Shown: positions 1 to 5,886 of the stretch, piece after piece | Position numbering within the stretch: position 1 is the first letter of the stretch | How the letters are laid out: every line of letters begins with the position of its first letter | From: Chloroflexota bacterium | GTDB taxonomy: Bacteria > Chloroflexota > Limnocylindria > Limnocylindrales > CSP1-4 | Direction of reading: 5' to 3' | DNA: 6,659 bases | NCBI GenBank assembly: GCA_013694835.1 | Contig: JACDBP010000214.1 | Span: 1-6,659, forward strand | Notes under the pieces: generated by a model | What the model was told of the DNA's origin: nothing | What the model saw: the letters and a program-made list of their open reading frames with translations, nothing else | The model's database searches: none | Made by a program: the position numbers and the translations under genes

Positions 1-1040
1 CCGATCCGGAAGCCCCGGCGGCAGGGGTCAGCGACACGTTCGTCGTGGCAGGCTACGGCGACACCGAGGCGGCACTGTTGATGGCGGCCAGCTGCGAAGT
101 CGTCACGTACGAGCTCGAGCACCTGGGCGCCGGGGTCGCCGGGGCGGTGGCCAAGCGCGCCCTTCTTCGGCCGGGAGTACGAGCGCTTCGGGTGACACAG
201 GACCGCCTGGTCGAACGGCGCTTCCTTGGCGAGCTCGGCATTCCTGTCGCTGCATGGCGAGAGGTGGGGACGATCGGCGACGCGCGGGCAGCGGCGTCGT
301 CGCTCGGCTACCCGCTGCGGCTGAAGCGGCCTCTGGGCGGGTACGACGGCCGGAGCCAGTGGCGGATCGGCGGGGCACAGGAGCTCGAGGCCGTCTGGGC
401 CGATCTCGACGCGGCCGGGTCGCTGCTCCTCGAACGCGAGCTCGACTTCGTCATGGAGCTCTCGGCCGTCTGTGCGCGCGGCACGGACGGGCAGGCTCGG
501 ACCTTCCCGGTCGCGCAGAACACGCATCACGCGGGGATCCTCGTCGAGTCGATCGCGCCGGCACCCGTGGCGCCAGAGCTGGCGTCCGAGGCCGCGGCGC
601 TCGCGACCCGGATCGCCGAGGCACTGCACGTCGTAGGGACCTTGACCGCGGAGCTGTTCCTGCTGCGGGATGGCTCGCTGGTCGTGAATGAGCTCGCGCC
701 ACGAGTGCACAACTCCGGCCATTACACCGACGACGCCTGCGTGACGTCGCAGTTCGAGCAGCATGTGCGGGCCATCTGCGGCTTGCCACTGGGCGACATC
801 ACGATGCGCAACGGCCATGCCGCGACGGTCAACGTGCTGGGGACGGGTCCACGGCGGCCCGCACGCGCGACCGGCCTCGACTGGGCGCTCGCGGACCCGG
901 CCGTGCGACTGCATCTGTACGACAAGCGGGAGGTCTTCGAGCGTCGCAAGATGGGGCACGTGACGGTGGTGGGCGACTCCGCGGAGGACGCCCTGCGACG
1001 GGCGCGGGTCGCGGCCGTACGCCTCGGGTGGGCGATGTGA
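1..1040 (+). CDS. purK: N5-carboxyaminoimidazole ribonucleotide synthase (PurK), 5' end cut by window
   Basis: PurK is a cytoplasmic ATP-grasp enzyme of de novo purine synthesis that carboxylates AIR with bicarbonate and ATP to give N5-CAIR. The reading frame is open from position 3 to the TGA at 1038-1040, giving 345 visible residues. About 35 N-terminal residues, including the usual GGGQLGRM-type nucleotide-binding loop, lie off the left edge. The visible start (DPEAPAAGVSD) matches the conserved family segment that follows that loop, so the GTG at 45 is an internal valine and not the start. Other family signatures are VTYELEHL, the ATP-binding LKRPLGGYDGRSQ, the ELSAVCARG strand, and the C-terminal NELAPRVHNSGHYT and SQFEQHVRAICGLPLG blocks. 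The 3' end overlaps purE by 4 nt, so the two should be co-translated. Everything seen is normal for a functional PurK. Confidence 0.96.
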   Translation, partial: DPEAPAAGVSDTFVVAGYGDTEAALLMAASCEVVTYELEHLGAGVAGAVAKRALLRPGVRALRVTQDRLVERRFLGELGIPVAAWREVGTIGDARAAASSLGYPLRLKRPLGGYDGRSQWRIGGAQELEAVWADLDAAGSLLLERELDFVMELSAVCARGTDGQARTFPVAQNTHHAGILVESIAPAPVAPELASEAAALATRIAEALHVVGTLTAELFLLRDGSLVVNELAPRVHNSGHYTDDACVTSQFEQHVRAICGLPLGDITMRNGHAATVNVLGTGPRRPARATGLDWALADPAVRLHLYDKREVFERRKMGHVTVVGDSAEDALRRARVAAVRLGWAM

Positions 1041-1537
1041 GCATCGGTCGCGATGGTGTTCGCGTCGGCATCGTCGGGGGCAGCCGGTCCGACTTCCCGG
1101 TCCTCGAGCGTGCTGCCGACCTGCTCGACCAGCTCGGCGTGAGCAACGAGCTGCGCGTCGTCTCTGCGCATCGGACCCCCGACCTGCTGTTCCAATACGC
1201 GGAACAGGCGGCGGGCCGCGGCATCCAGGTGATCATCGCCGGTGCCGGGGGCGCCGCCCACCTGGCGGGGATGCTCGCGGCGAAGGTCACGCTACCGGTC
1301 ATCGGGGTGCCCATCCCGACGAAGCAGCTGGGTGGCCTGGATTCGCTGCTCTCGATCGTCCAGATGCCGCGCGGCGTGCCCGTTGCGACGGTTGCCATCG
1401 GGGGCGCCGAGAACGCCGCTCTGCTCGCGGCGCAGATCCTGGCGCTCAGCGATCCCGCCCTGACCGAGCGCCTGGCCGCCTACCGCGCCGACCAGGCGCG
1501 CACCGTCCTGGAGGACCCCTCGAACGCCGAAACCTGA
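1037..1537 (+). CDS. purE: N5-carboxyaminoimidazole ribonucleotide mutase (PurE, class I)
   Basis: PurE converts N5-CAIR, the PurK product, to 4-carboxy-AIR in the cytoplasm, usually as a homo-octamer. I chose GTG 1037. It gives a GTGA 4-nt overlap with purK, has a G-rich stretch (1026-1032) four bases upstream, and yields a 166-residue protein, the family's usual size. An in-frame GTG at 1028 is possible but would add only three residues. Class I hallmarks are all present: GGSRSD (residues 14-19) with the phosphate-binding serine and aspartate, VVSAHRTP with the catalytic His45, the glycine-rich AGAGGAAHLAGM (68-79), LPVIGVP, and LDSLLSIVQMPRGVPVAT. The only mild departure is Ala in place of the common Pro in AHLPGM. 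The purK-before-purE order is that of many Actinobacteria, and the reverse of E. coli purEK. Confidence 0.97.
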   Translation: MSIGRDGVRVGIVGGSRSDFPVLERAADLLDQLGVSNELRVVSAHRTPDLLFQYAEQAAGRGIQVIIAGAGGAAHLAGMLAAKVTLPVIGVPIPTKQLGGLDSLLSIVQMPRGVPVATVAIGGAENAALLAAQILALSDPALTERLAAYRADQARTVLEDPSNAET

Positions 1538-1569
1538 TGGCCTGCCGGACGGGCGCTTCCTCGCGCGGA

Positions 1570-1956
1570 TCAGGCTCGCCGTTCGCGCAGGGCTACCCAG
1601 ATCAGTGGCACCTGGAGCGGAAGCCTTAGCCAGACTGCCGCGACCCACAATGGCTCGGCGGCCGGATCCCTCGCGGCATCGAGCGCCATCTGGATGTTGC
1701 CGGGGAAGATAGCCAGCAGGAGTGCCGCGCTGGCGGGACCGGCCCAGCGAGTGCCGCCGACCAGGCCGGCGGCGCACGCGAGCTCAGCGAGGCCGCTCAG
1801 CACCACCAGCGCACCCGGTGCTGGCAGGACAGGCGGCATCATCCGGAGGAAGAGCCCCGGACTGAGCAGGTGAAGCGTGCCACTTGCGGCGAAGAGGGCC
1901 GCGAGCCCGAGCTGAGGCCAGCGTCCGCGCCTGATCGATGGTGAGCGCTGTGTCAC
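1570..1956 (-). CDS. DoxX-family integral membrane protein
   Basis: This is a 128-residue protein that fits the DoxX/DoxX-like family of small four-helix membrane proteins. The role of most members is unknown; some are linked to quinone or thiosulfate oxidation or to redox stress. Predicted helices lie at about 14-33, 47-66, 72-92 and 99-123. Family features seen are G-x-x-H-L-x-x-P (Gly26, His29, Pro33), the MPPVLPAP loop (40-47), the SGLAEL helix start (54-59), FPGNIQMAL (84-92) and WLRLPLQ (109-115). The start is a GTG at 1956-1954 with no clear Shine-Dalgarno sequence, and no in-frame alternative would keep helix 1. It is convergent with purE (32 nt between stops) and divergent from the gene at 2021. 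Family assignment is fairly secure; no specific function can be given. Confidence 0.85.
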   Translation of the reverse strand: MTQRSPSIRRGRWPQLGLAALFAASGTLHLLSPGLFLRMMPPVLPAPGALVVLSGLAELACAAGLVGGTRWAGPASAALLLAIFPGNIQMALDAARDPAAEPLWVAAVWLRLPLQVPLIWVALRERRA

Positions 1957-1972
1957 CGACGCAGCCTGACAC
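1950..1972. repeat. Short inverted repeat over the DoxX gene start
   Basis: GTGTCA (1950-1955) and TGACAC (1967-1972) form perfect 6-bp arms separated by 11 bp. The left arm covers the GTG start of the minus-strand DoxX gene, and the whole repeat sits in the divergent region shared with the gene at 2021. Position and symmetry fit a dimeric repressor operator, but 6-bp arms can arise by chance, so this is only a candidate. Confidence 0.25.
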
Positions 1973-2007
1973 CGATGCGCCGTGCCCGCGCCATCCCCGG
2001 CACGGAC

Positions 2008-2020
2008 TACACTCGGGTCG
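2008..2020 (+). promoter_or_regulatory. Putative leaderless promoter (-10 TACACT) for the membrane protein/NUDIX pair
   Basis: TACACT at 2008-2013 fits the TANNNT -10 consensus and ends 7 nt before the ATG at 2021. Transcription would therefore begin at or next to the start codon, giving a leaderless mRNA. No Shine-Dalgarno sequence precedes this ATG, which agrees. No good -35 element is visible around 1985-1990. The same arrangement occurs before the amidase gene at 3812. Confidence 0.5.
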
Positions 2021-2440
2021 ATGGACGACGAACGCTATGCGCCCGGGATGCCGGTGCTCGATCGGCAGGCACACCCGGTCCGCCTCGATGCGAGCGGTCG
2101 GCCGCTCGTGCCGAGCCGCGTGCCGGAGACGCGGCCGACCCCGCTTCAGGACTGGTTCATCTACCTCTCGATCGGCGTGCTCGTCTGCGGCATCGTCGCC
2201 ATCTCGGCGTTGCAGTTCGGGACACCGCTCGGCGCGCCCATCGTCAAGGTGCCGGTCCTCATCGGGGGTGCGCTGCTCGTGGTGGTGACGGTCGATGCCA
2301 TCCTTCGCATCTGGCGCTCGGCCATCGCCTGGCTGCCGGTCGACCGGGGCCGAGGCTGGTTCCGCTTCGTCTGGGTGGCTACGCTCGTTGTCTCGCTCGT
2401 CGGGCTCCTCACCATGATGGCGCTCGTGGCGACGGCCTGA
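2021..2440 (+). CDS. Hypothetical three-helix membrane protein
   Basis: I do not recognise this 139-residue protein. The N-terminal 44 residues are polar and proline/arginine-rich, and are probably cytoplasmic. Three hydrophobic segments follow at about 46-66, 77-97 and 114-137, ending almost at the C-terminus. There is a charged loop (IWRSAIAWLPVDRGRGW) between helices 2 and 3. No catalytic or metal-binding motif is visible. I chose ATG 2021 over the in-frame ATG at 1982 because a TANNNT -10 box ends 7 nt before it, and the 13 extra residues would lie inside the promoter. The NUDIX gene begins 8 nt after its stop, so the two are probably co-transcribed. That neighbour does not reveal a role. 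Coding status is well supported by the sustained hydrophobic pattern and the tight spacing. Confidence 0.75.
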   Translation: MDDERYAPGMPVLDRQAHPVRLDASGRPLVPSRVPETRPTPLQDWFIYLSIGVLVCGIVAISALQFGTPLGAPIVKVPVLIGGALLVVVTVDAILRIWRSAIAWLPVDRGRGWFRFVWVATLVVSLVGLLTMMALVATA

Positions 2441-2448
2441 GCCAGGGG

Positions 2449-3117
2449 ATGGCCGGCGCGCGATTCGGCAAGGCACCCGCCTGGGAGACCGGGCCCGGCG
2501 GCGACGTCCTCGTTCCCGAACTGGGCCCGCTCCCCGCGCCCGGCACCAGTCCAGGCGGCGTTCCGCCGTGGCTGGCGGCGACCCTGAACTTCTGCTCACA
2601 GTGCGGCTCGGCCCTCTCCTTCGGGCCTCTGCCGGGCGAGGAGCGGGAGCGGCTCGGCTGCGAGAGCTGCGGCTTCGTCGCCTACGTCAACCCTCGGCTG
2701 GTCGTGACGACCCTGCCGGTCACCGCTGACGGCGAGCTGATGCTGCTGCGCCGCGGCATCGAGCCTGGCTACGGCGCGTGGGCGCAGCCGGGCGGCTTCC
2801 TGGAGGTCGACGAGACCGTCCACGACGGCGCCGTGCGCGAGACGCTCGAGGAGACCGGACTGGTCGTGGAGCCCGGTGAGGTCGTCGGCATCTACTCGCG
2901 GCCGCAGGCAGCGATCGTGGTGGTGGCGTTCGAGGCTCGGATCGTCGGAGGCGAGCCTCGCGCCACGCCGGAGGCACTCGAGGTCCGGCCCTTCGCTCCC
3001 GAGCGCATCCCCTGGACGGGCATCGCCTTCAAGACGAGCACCTGGGCGATCCGAGACTGGGTGCATCGCGTCCGTCCCGAGCTCGCCACCTGGCGCGGTC
3101 AGAGCGCCAGCCGGTAG
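2449..3117 (+). CDS. NUDIX hydrolase with N-terminal zinc ribbon
   Basis: NUDIX enzymes hydrolyse nucleoside diphosphates linked to another group (X), such as ADP-ribose, NADH, CoA or damaged NTPs, using Mg2+ or Mn2+. The 222-residue protein has three parts. The first 45 residues are Gly/Pro-rich and look disordered. A zinc ribbon follows, with Cys49, Cys52, Cys71 and Cys74, and runs into YVNPRLVV as in the Nudix_N_2/NudC-type ribbon. The NUDIX fold carries the complete box G-x5-E-x7-RETLEETGL at residues 116-138, with metal-binding glutamates 131, 134 and 135. A Thr replaces the usual hydrophobic residue after RE. Substrate cannot be read from the sequence; ADP-ribose or a dinucleotide is a reasonable guess from the ribbon. 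ATG 2449 is the only near in-frame start. AGGGG directly abuts it, which is too close for a normal ribosome site, so translation may depend on coupling to the upstream gene. Confidence 0.92.
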   Translation: MAGARFGKAPAWETGPGGDVLVPELGPLPAPGTSPGGVPPWLAATLNFCSQCGSALSFGPLPGEERERLGCESCGFVAYVNPRLVVTTLPVTADGELMLLRRGIEPGYGAWAQPGGFLEVDETVHDGAVRETLEETGLVVEPGEVVGIYSRPQAAIVVVAFEARIVGGEPRATPEALEVRPFAPERIPWTGIAFKTSTWAIRDWVHRVRPELATWRGQSASR

Positions 3118-3604
3118 CGCACGAGTTCGACGAGCGGCAGCTCGTCAAGGCCGTCCATCCTCTCCCAGAACGGCAGGCCGTCGGCGGTCCAGCCGAGGTG
3201 CTCGTAGAACGCGATGGCCGCGCGGTTCACGCTCAGCACGGTCAACCACGCCGAGCGGCAGCCCGCGTACCTGAGGTCATCCAGCGCGGCATCGAGCAGC
3301 CGCCGCCCGAGGCCGCGTCCGTGCAGTAGCGGATCCACGTGCAGTGCCGGCACCTCGCCCTCGCTCACCCTGGCACGCTCGAAACGAGGCCGACCACCCG
3401 TCCGTCCTGCTGCGCGATCCGGACGACCGTCGCCGTCTGGCCAGCGCCTCCGAGGAGCGGCGCCCAGTAGTCCCGTCGTTCGGCCAGCGCCAGGAGGGCG
3501 CGCGCTTCGGGGTGCAACAGCGGTCCGTAGGTGGCCATCCACGACCGCCGATGGAGGGCCGCGACGGCGTCCAGATCGGAAGGACCCGCGAGCCGGATGG
3601 TCAA
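3099..3604 (-). pseudogene. GNAT-family N-acetyltransferase, interrupted by a one-base frameshift
   Basis: The two halves of one GNAT acetyltransferase (acetyl-CoA-dependent N-acylation, acceptor unknown) lie in adjacent frames. From TTG 3604 the first 79 residues contain the typical N-terminus (IRLAGPSDLDAV, then RRSWMATYG) and the strand GRVVGLVSS, then reach a TGA at about 3366. The C-terminal half continues in another frame with EVPALHVDP, the acetyl-CoA pyrophosphate loop HGRGLGRRL, and NRAAIAFYEHLGWTADG, ending at 3099. Adding one G to the GGG run (CCC at 3368-3370 on the plus strand) joins them into VPGVSEGEVPALHVDP and gives exactly 169 codons, a normal GNAT length. The TTG follows an in-frame stop directly, so no longer start exists. 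There is no visible Shine-Dalgarno sequence or promoter. The 3' end overlaps the NUDIX gene by 19 nt. It is either a recent pseudogene or a sequencing/assembly error. Confidence 0.88.
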
Positions 3605-3730
3605 TCAGATGGCGATGACGTCGGAGAAGCCGCCCAAAACGCCGGAGCGGTCCGCGCGACCGGAGTGAGGACTCATTCGAACGCCTCCCGTGCGAGCCCG
3701 CAGTGTCGTGGCGGAGGCTCCACATGTCGA

Positions 3731-3744
3731 ACGGTCCGGACCGT
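3731..3744. repeat. Perfect 14-bp palindrome, candidate operator
   Basis: ACGGTCCGGACCGT is a perfect inverted repeat with no spacer. It lies in the 207-bp divergent region (3605-3811) between the GNAT locus and the amidase gene, 55 bp upstream of the amidase -10 box. No run of T follows, so it is not an intrinsic terminator. Its position fits a binding site for a dimeric regulator of either gene. The rest of the intergenic region shows only a shorter 8-bp palindrome (GTCGCGAC, 3756-3763) and nothing else I can name. Confidence 0.35.
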
Positions 3745-3798
3745 ACCGCGCCCTGGTCGCGACGCGTCGAGGCATCCCATCGCGCTGGACACGACGGG

Positions 3799-3811
3799 TA
3801 CCCTCTAGCCC
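3799..3811 (+). promoter_or_regulatory. Putative leaderless promoter (-10 TACCCT) for the amidase-like gene
   Basis: TACCCT at 3799-3804 fits TANNNT and ends 7 nt before the GTG start at 3812, the same geometry as the promoter at 2008-2020. There is no Shine-Dalgarno sequence before the GTG. TA dinucleotides are absent from about 3601 to 3743, which makes this TANNNT stand out. No clear -35 box is seen near 3776-3781. Confidence 0.5.
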
Positions 3812-5404
3812 GTGCCCACCCGTCACCGCCGCTCGGTCGTATCCCTCGTGTGCGTGCTGATGTCACTCTGGACGCCCGCCATCGCCAGCGCGGACAGCCC
3901 TGTCGCATCCGTCCACGTCAACGGCACACCCTTTCATCCCACCACCGGTGCCGTCCAGCGCTCGACGCGCCTGGTGGTCGACCTCGCCCGCGCGGCCGAG
4001 CTGACGGTCCGCGTTCGAGATCTCTTCGGAGCGCACGTCCGAACGCTCGCCAAGGCGGTCGCGTTGGAGCCCGGACGGCATCGCTTCGAATGGGACGGAC
4101 GGACGAAGTCCGGCGTGGAGGTGGTCAACGGCGGCTACCGGTTCGATCTCGAGGCTCGCGAGGGTTCGGAGCTCTTCACGTCCACGCTGCGGACGACCAA
4201 GGCGAGCTTCGCGGTCTACTCGGCGAACCCACAGTCGATCGTGGTGGTGATGGACCCGGGCCACGGTGCGCCTGATCCGGGGGCCTACTACAGCGGCTTC
4301 AGGGAGGCGGACTTCAACCTCGACATCTCGAAGCGGGTCGAGGCGATGCTGCGTGGCGCGAGGGTCGGTGTCGTCATGGTGCGGGACGTGGATCAGGGTC
4401 TCAACCGGCCGCCCCTGGACCGAAACGGTGACGCCATGATCGATCGGAGCGACGACCTTCAGGCTCGGCTCGACCTGGTCAACCCGCTCCGTCCGGACCT
4501 GATGGCGATCGTCATGAGCAACGCCTACGGCTGCCACTGCAGCAAGGGAACGGAGACCTACACGAACGCCCGCCGGACATGGACACCGGAAGCGCTCGAC
4601 TTCGCCGAGCTCATGCAGCAGGAGCACATGCGGCTCCTGGAGCAGTACAGGTCGGCGTCGTACACCCCGATCGACCGCGGGGCCAGGACCTCCGACCGCT
4701 TCTTCGAGATCCGGCCCTACTCATCCACCGTGCCGCGGCCGTCCACGATGGTCACCGTGCTCGTCGAGTCGATGTTCATGGACCAGCCGAACGAACTGGC
4801 GCTGCTCGCCCAGCCGCGGGTGCGGCAATCACTGGCGGAGGCCTACTACAACGCGATCGCGCGGTATCTCGACTCGCGCGAGTTCGGCCTGCGATACGAC
4901 GTGGTCTCGGCACCGGCGTCCATCGGCGCCGGACAGCGGATGCGCATCGAGATCGAGGTCACGAACCGGGGTCAGGCCACAGCAGAGGGTTGGGTGCTGC
5001 GCCTGGGGTACGGCCCTCCGCCACAGCCGGTGAACGGTGGCTACGTGCCGGAGGTGCCCTATGACGGTTCGGGCAAGCACGGCACGCAGCTGAAGCGGGT
5101 CCAGATCCCAACACTCGGTCGAGGCGAGTCAGCGATCCTGGTCTTCGAGACGGCCGCACCGGCGGAGGCCGGGAAGTGGATCCTCAACGCCGACGCCGTG
5201 CTCCCGAACCTGACGTACATCTCGAACCGAGGTGTTTCCATGCTCCAGATGCCCATCGACGTGGAAGCCACGGAAGCGCCGCAGGCGTCCGTGGAGCCGG
5301 TCCCAGCCGAGTCGGAGCCACGCGTCGAGTTCCGCACCGATCCCAGGATCACGCGCCAGGACCTGCTCCCCGAACCGATGTTCTGCCCGATCTACGACCG
5401 TTGA
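3812..5404 (+). CDS. Secreted FlgD-Ig / N-acetylmuramoyl-L-alanine amidase-like protein with altered zinc site
   Basis: This 530-residue exported protein has a signal peptide (1-27, cleavage likely after AIASA). A FlgD-like Ig domain follows at about 50-128 (VRDLFGAHVRTL, then WDGRTKSG and NGGY). The amidase_3-like domain spans about 143-354, and a C-terminal Ig/CARDB-like domain covers about 360-487 (VTNRG at 383-387). A Pro/Glu-rich tail ends the protein. Amidase_3 enzymes cut the MurNAc-L-alanine bond of peptidoglycan using zinc held by His, Glu and His, plus a catalytic Glu. Here DPGHG gives His151, READFN gives Glu165, and VLVESMF gives the catalytic Glu319. The usual SIHxNA strand instead reads AIVMSNA, with Met235 in place of the second histidine. 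Cys241-His242-Cys243 follow, just before the conserved GTETY. An EF-hand/dockerin-like loop (residues 203-214) precedes the strand. It could be an active enzyme with a rearranged metal site or a non-catalytic wall-binding protein. GTG 3812 is supported by the signal peptide and the leaderless promoter. Confidence 0.88.
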   Translation: MPTRHRRSVVSLVCVLMSLWTPAIASADSPVASVHVNGTPFHPTTGAVQRSTRLVVDLARAAELTVRVRDLFGAHVRTLAKAVALEPGRHRFEWDGRTKSGVEVVNGGYRFDLEAREGSELFTSTLRTTKASFAVYSANPQSIVVVMDPGHGAPDPGAYYSGFREADFNLDISKRVEAMLRGARVGVVMVRDVDQGLNRPPLDRNGDAMIDRSDDLQARLDLVNPLRPDLMAIVMSNAYGCHCSKGTETYTNARRTWTPEALDFAELMQQEHMRLLEQYRSASYTPIDRGARTSDRFFEIRPYSSTVPRPSTMVTVLVESMFMDQPNELALLAQPRVRQSLAEAYYNAIARYLDSREFGLRYDVVSAPASIGAGQRMRIEIEVTNRGQATAEGWVLRLGYGPPPQPVNGGYVPEVPYDGSGKHGTQLKRVQIPTLGRGESAILVFETAAPAEAGKWILNADAVLPNLTYISNRGVSMLQMPIDVEATEAPQASVEPVPAESEPRVEFRTDPRITRQDLLPEPMFCPIYDR

Positions 5405-5442
5405 GACCCGCCCGCGAGTGCACCGATCCACGACCGCGTTGA

Positions 5443-5871
5443 TCAGCGCGGCTCGAGGATGACGATCGGGATGTGGCGCGTGGTCATCTCGCTGTAGCGC
5501 GCGTACATCGGGTAGGCCGTCACGAACCTCGGCCAGAGCTCGGCCACCTCCTCCGTGGTCGCCTCGCGGGCGAGCACCGGGCGAGGGATGGCACGCCCGA
5601 TCCGGACCGAGCCCTCCGGCGAAGCCTGGAGATTGAGCCACCAGGCGGGCGGCTTGTCGGAGCCGACATTGGAGGGGATGACCGCGAATCCCGCGCCGAC
5701 CGGCAGGAAGAACGTGGCGACCTCGCGCTGTTCGCCGCTTCGGCGGCCGGTCGTGGTGAGGAACAGCCGCGACATGCCCATCGACCGTCTCGTGTCGATC
5801 CGGCCGCCGCTCACCCGGTCGAGGAGCTTGTCGACCCTCCAGACGATCCGCATCGCCCATCGCGGAGCCAT
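5443..5871 (-). CDS. Deazaflavin (F420)-dependent nitroreductase-family protein
   Basis: This 142-residue cytoplasmic or membrane-associated protein belongs to the Ddn/split-beta-barrel family (PF04075 type), whose known members bind F420 and reduce diverse substrates such as quinones and nitroaromatics. The evidence is the LTTTGRRSG block (38-46), the PAWWLNLQASPEGSVRIG block (75-92), and the C-terminal YPMYARY...R-IPIVIL pattern typical of the family. The usual length is about 130-150 residues. The start is ATG 5871; an ATG six codons later is possible. Only a weak CGGA precedes it. It follows the aldehyde dehydrogenase by 15 nt on the same strand, so the two are probably co-transcribed. 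Which cofactor it truly uses (F420, FMN or none) cannot be proven from sequence, but the host probably makes F420. Confidence 0.88.
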   Translation of the reverse strand: MAPRWAMRIVWRVDKLLDRVSGGRIDTRRSMGMSRLFLTTTGRRSGEQREVATFFLPVGAGFAVIPSNVGSDKPPAWWLNLQASPEGSVRIGRAIPRPVLAREATTEEVAELWPRFVTAYPMYARYSEMTTRHIPIVILEPR

Positions 5872-5886
5872 CGCGCGGTCCGACGC

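Noticed and set aside
45..47. GTG at 45 as the start of purK
   Set aside because: The frame is open to the left edge, and the residues before it match the conserved PurK segment, so the gene begins outside the window.
1975..2448. An upstream extension of the NUDIX reading frame through the membrane-protein gene
   Set aside because: The extra translated segment is Arg-rich with no domain and is out of frame with the three-helix protein, which has its own promoter and start.
1784..2599. Minus-strand open frame of 271 codons across the DoxX and membrane-protein genes
   Set aside because: The translation is Arg/Asp/His-rich with no motif, and it overlaps three better-supported genes. Absence of stops is expected at this GC content.
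3360..3375. Programmed -1 frameshifting as the explanation for the split GNAT gene
   Set aside because: There is no X-XXY-YYZ slippery heptamer at the junction and no evident downstream pseudoknot. GNAT enzymes are not known to need recoding.
3605..3826. Small minus-strand open frame (73 codons) directly upstream of the GNAT gene, ending in TGA just before its TTG
   Set aside because: It lies in the intergenic region, has Arg/Gly-rich random-looking composition, no ribosome site and no family resemblance. It overlaps the amidase promoter.
3863..4627. Long open frame (254 codons) on the minus strand opposite the amidase gene
   Set aside because: It is a GC-rich antisense shadow: low-complexity Arg/Val/His composition, no recognisable domain, and fully covered by a gene with a clear signal peptide and family motifs.
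5434..5451. Hairpin CCGCG...CGCGG between the convergent amidase and F420-type genes as an intrinsic terminator
   Set aside because: The stem is only 5 bp with a weak extension, no T tract follows on either strand, and it overlaps the end of the minus-strand coding sequence.
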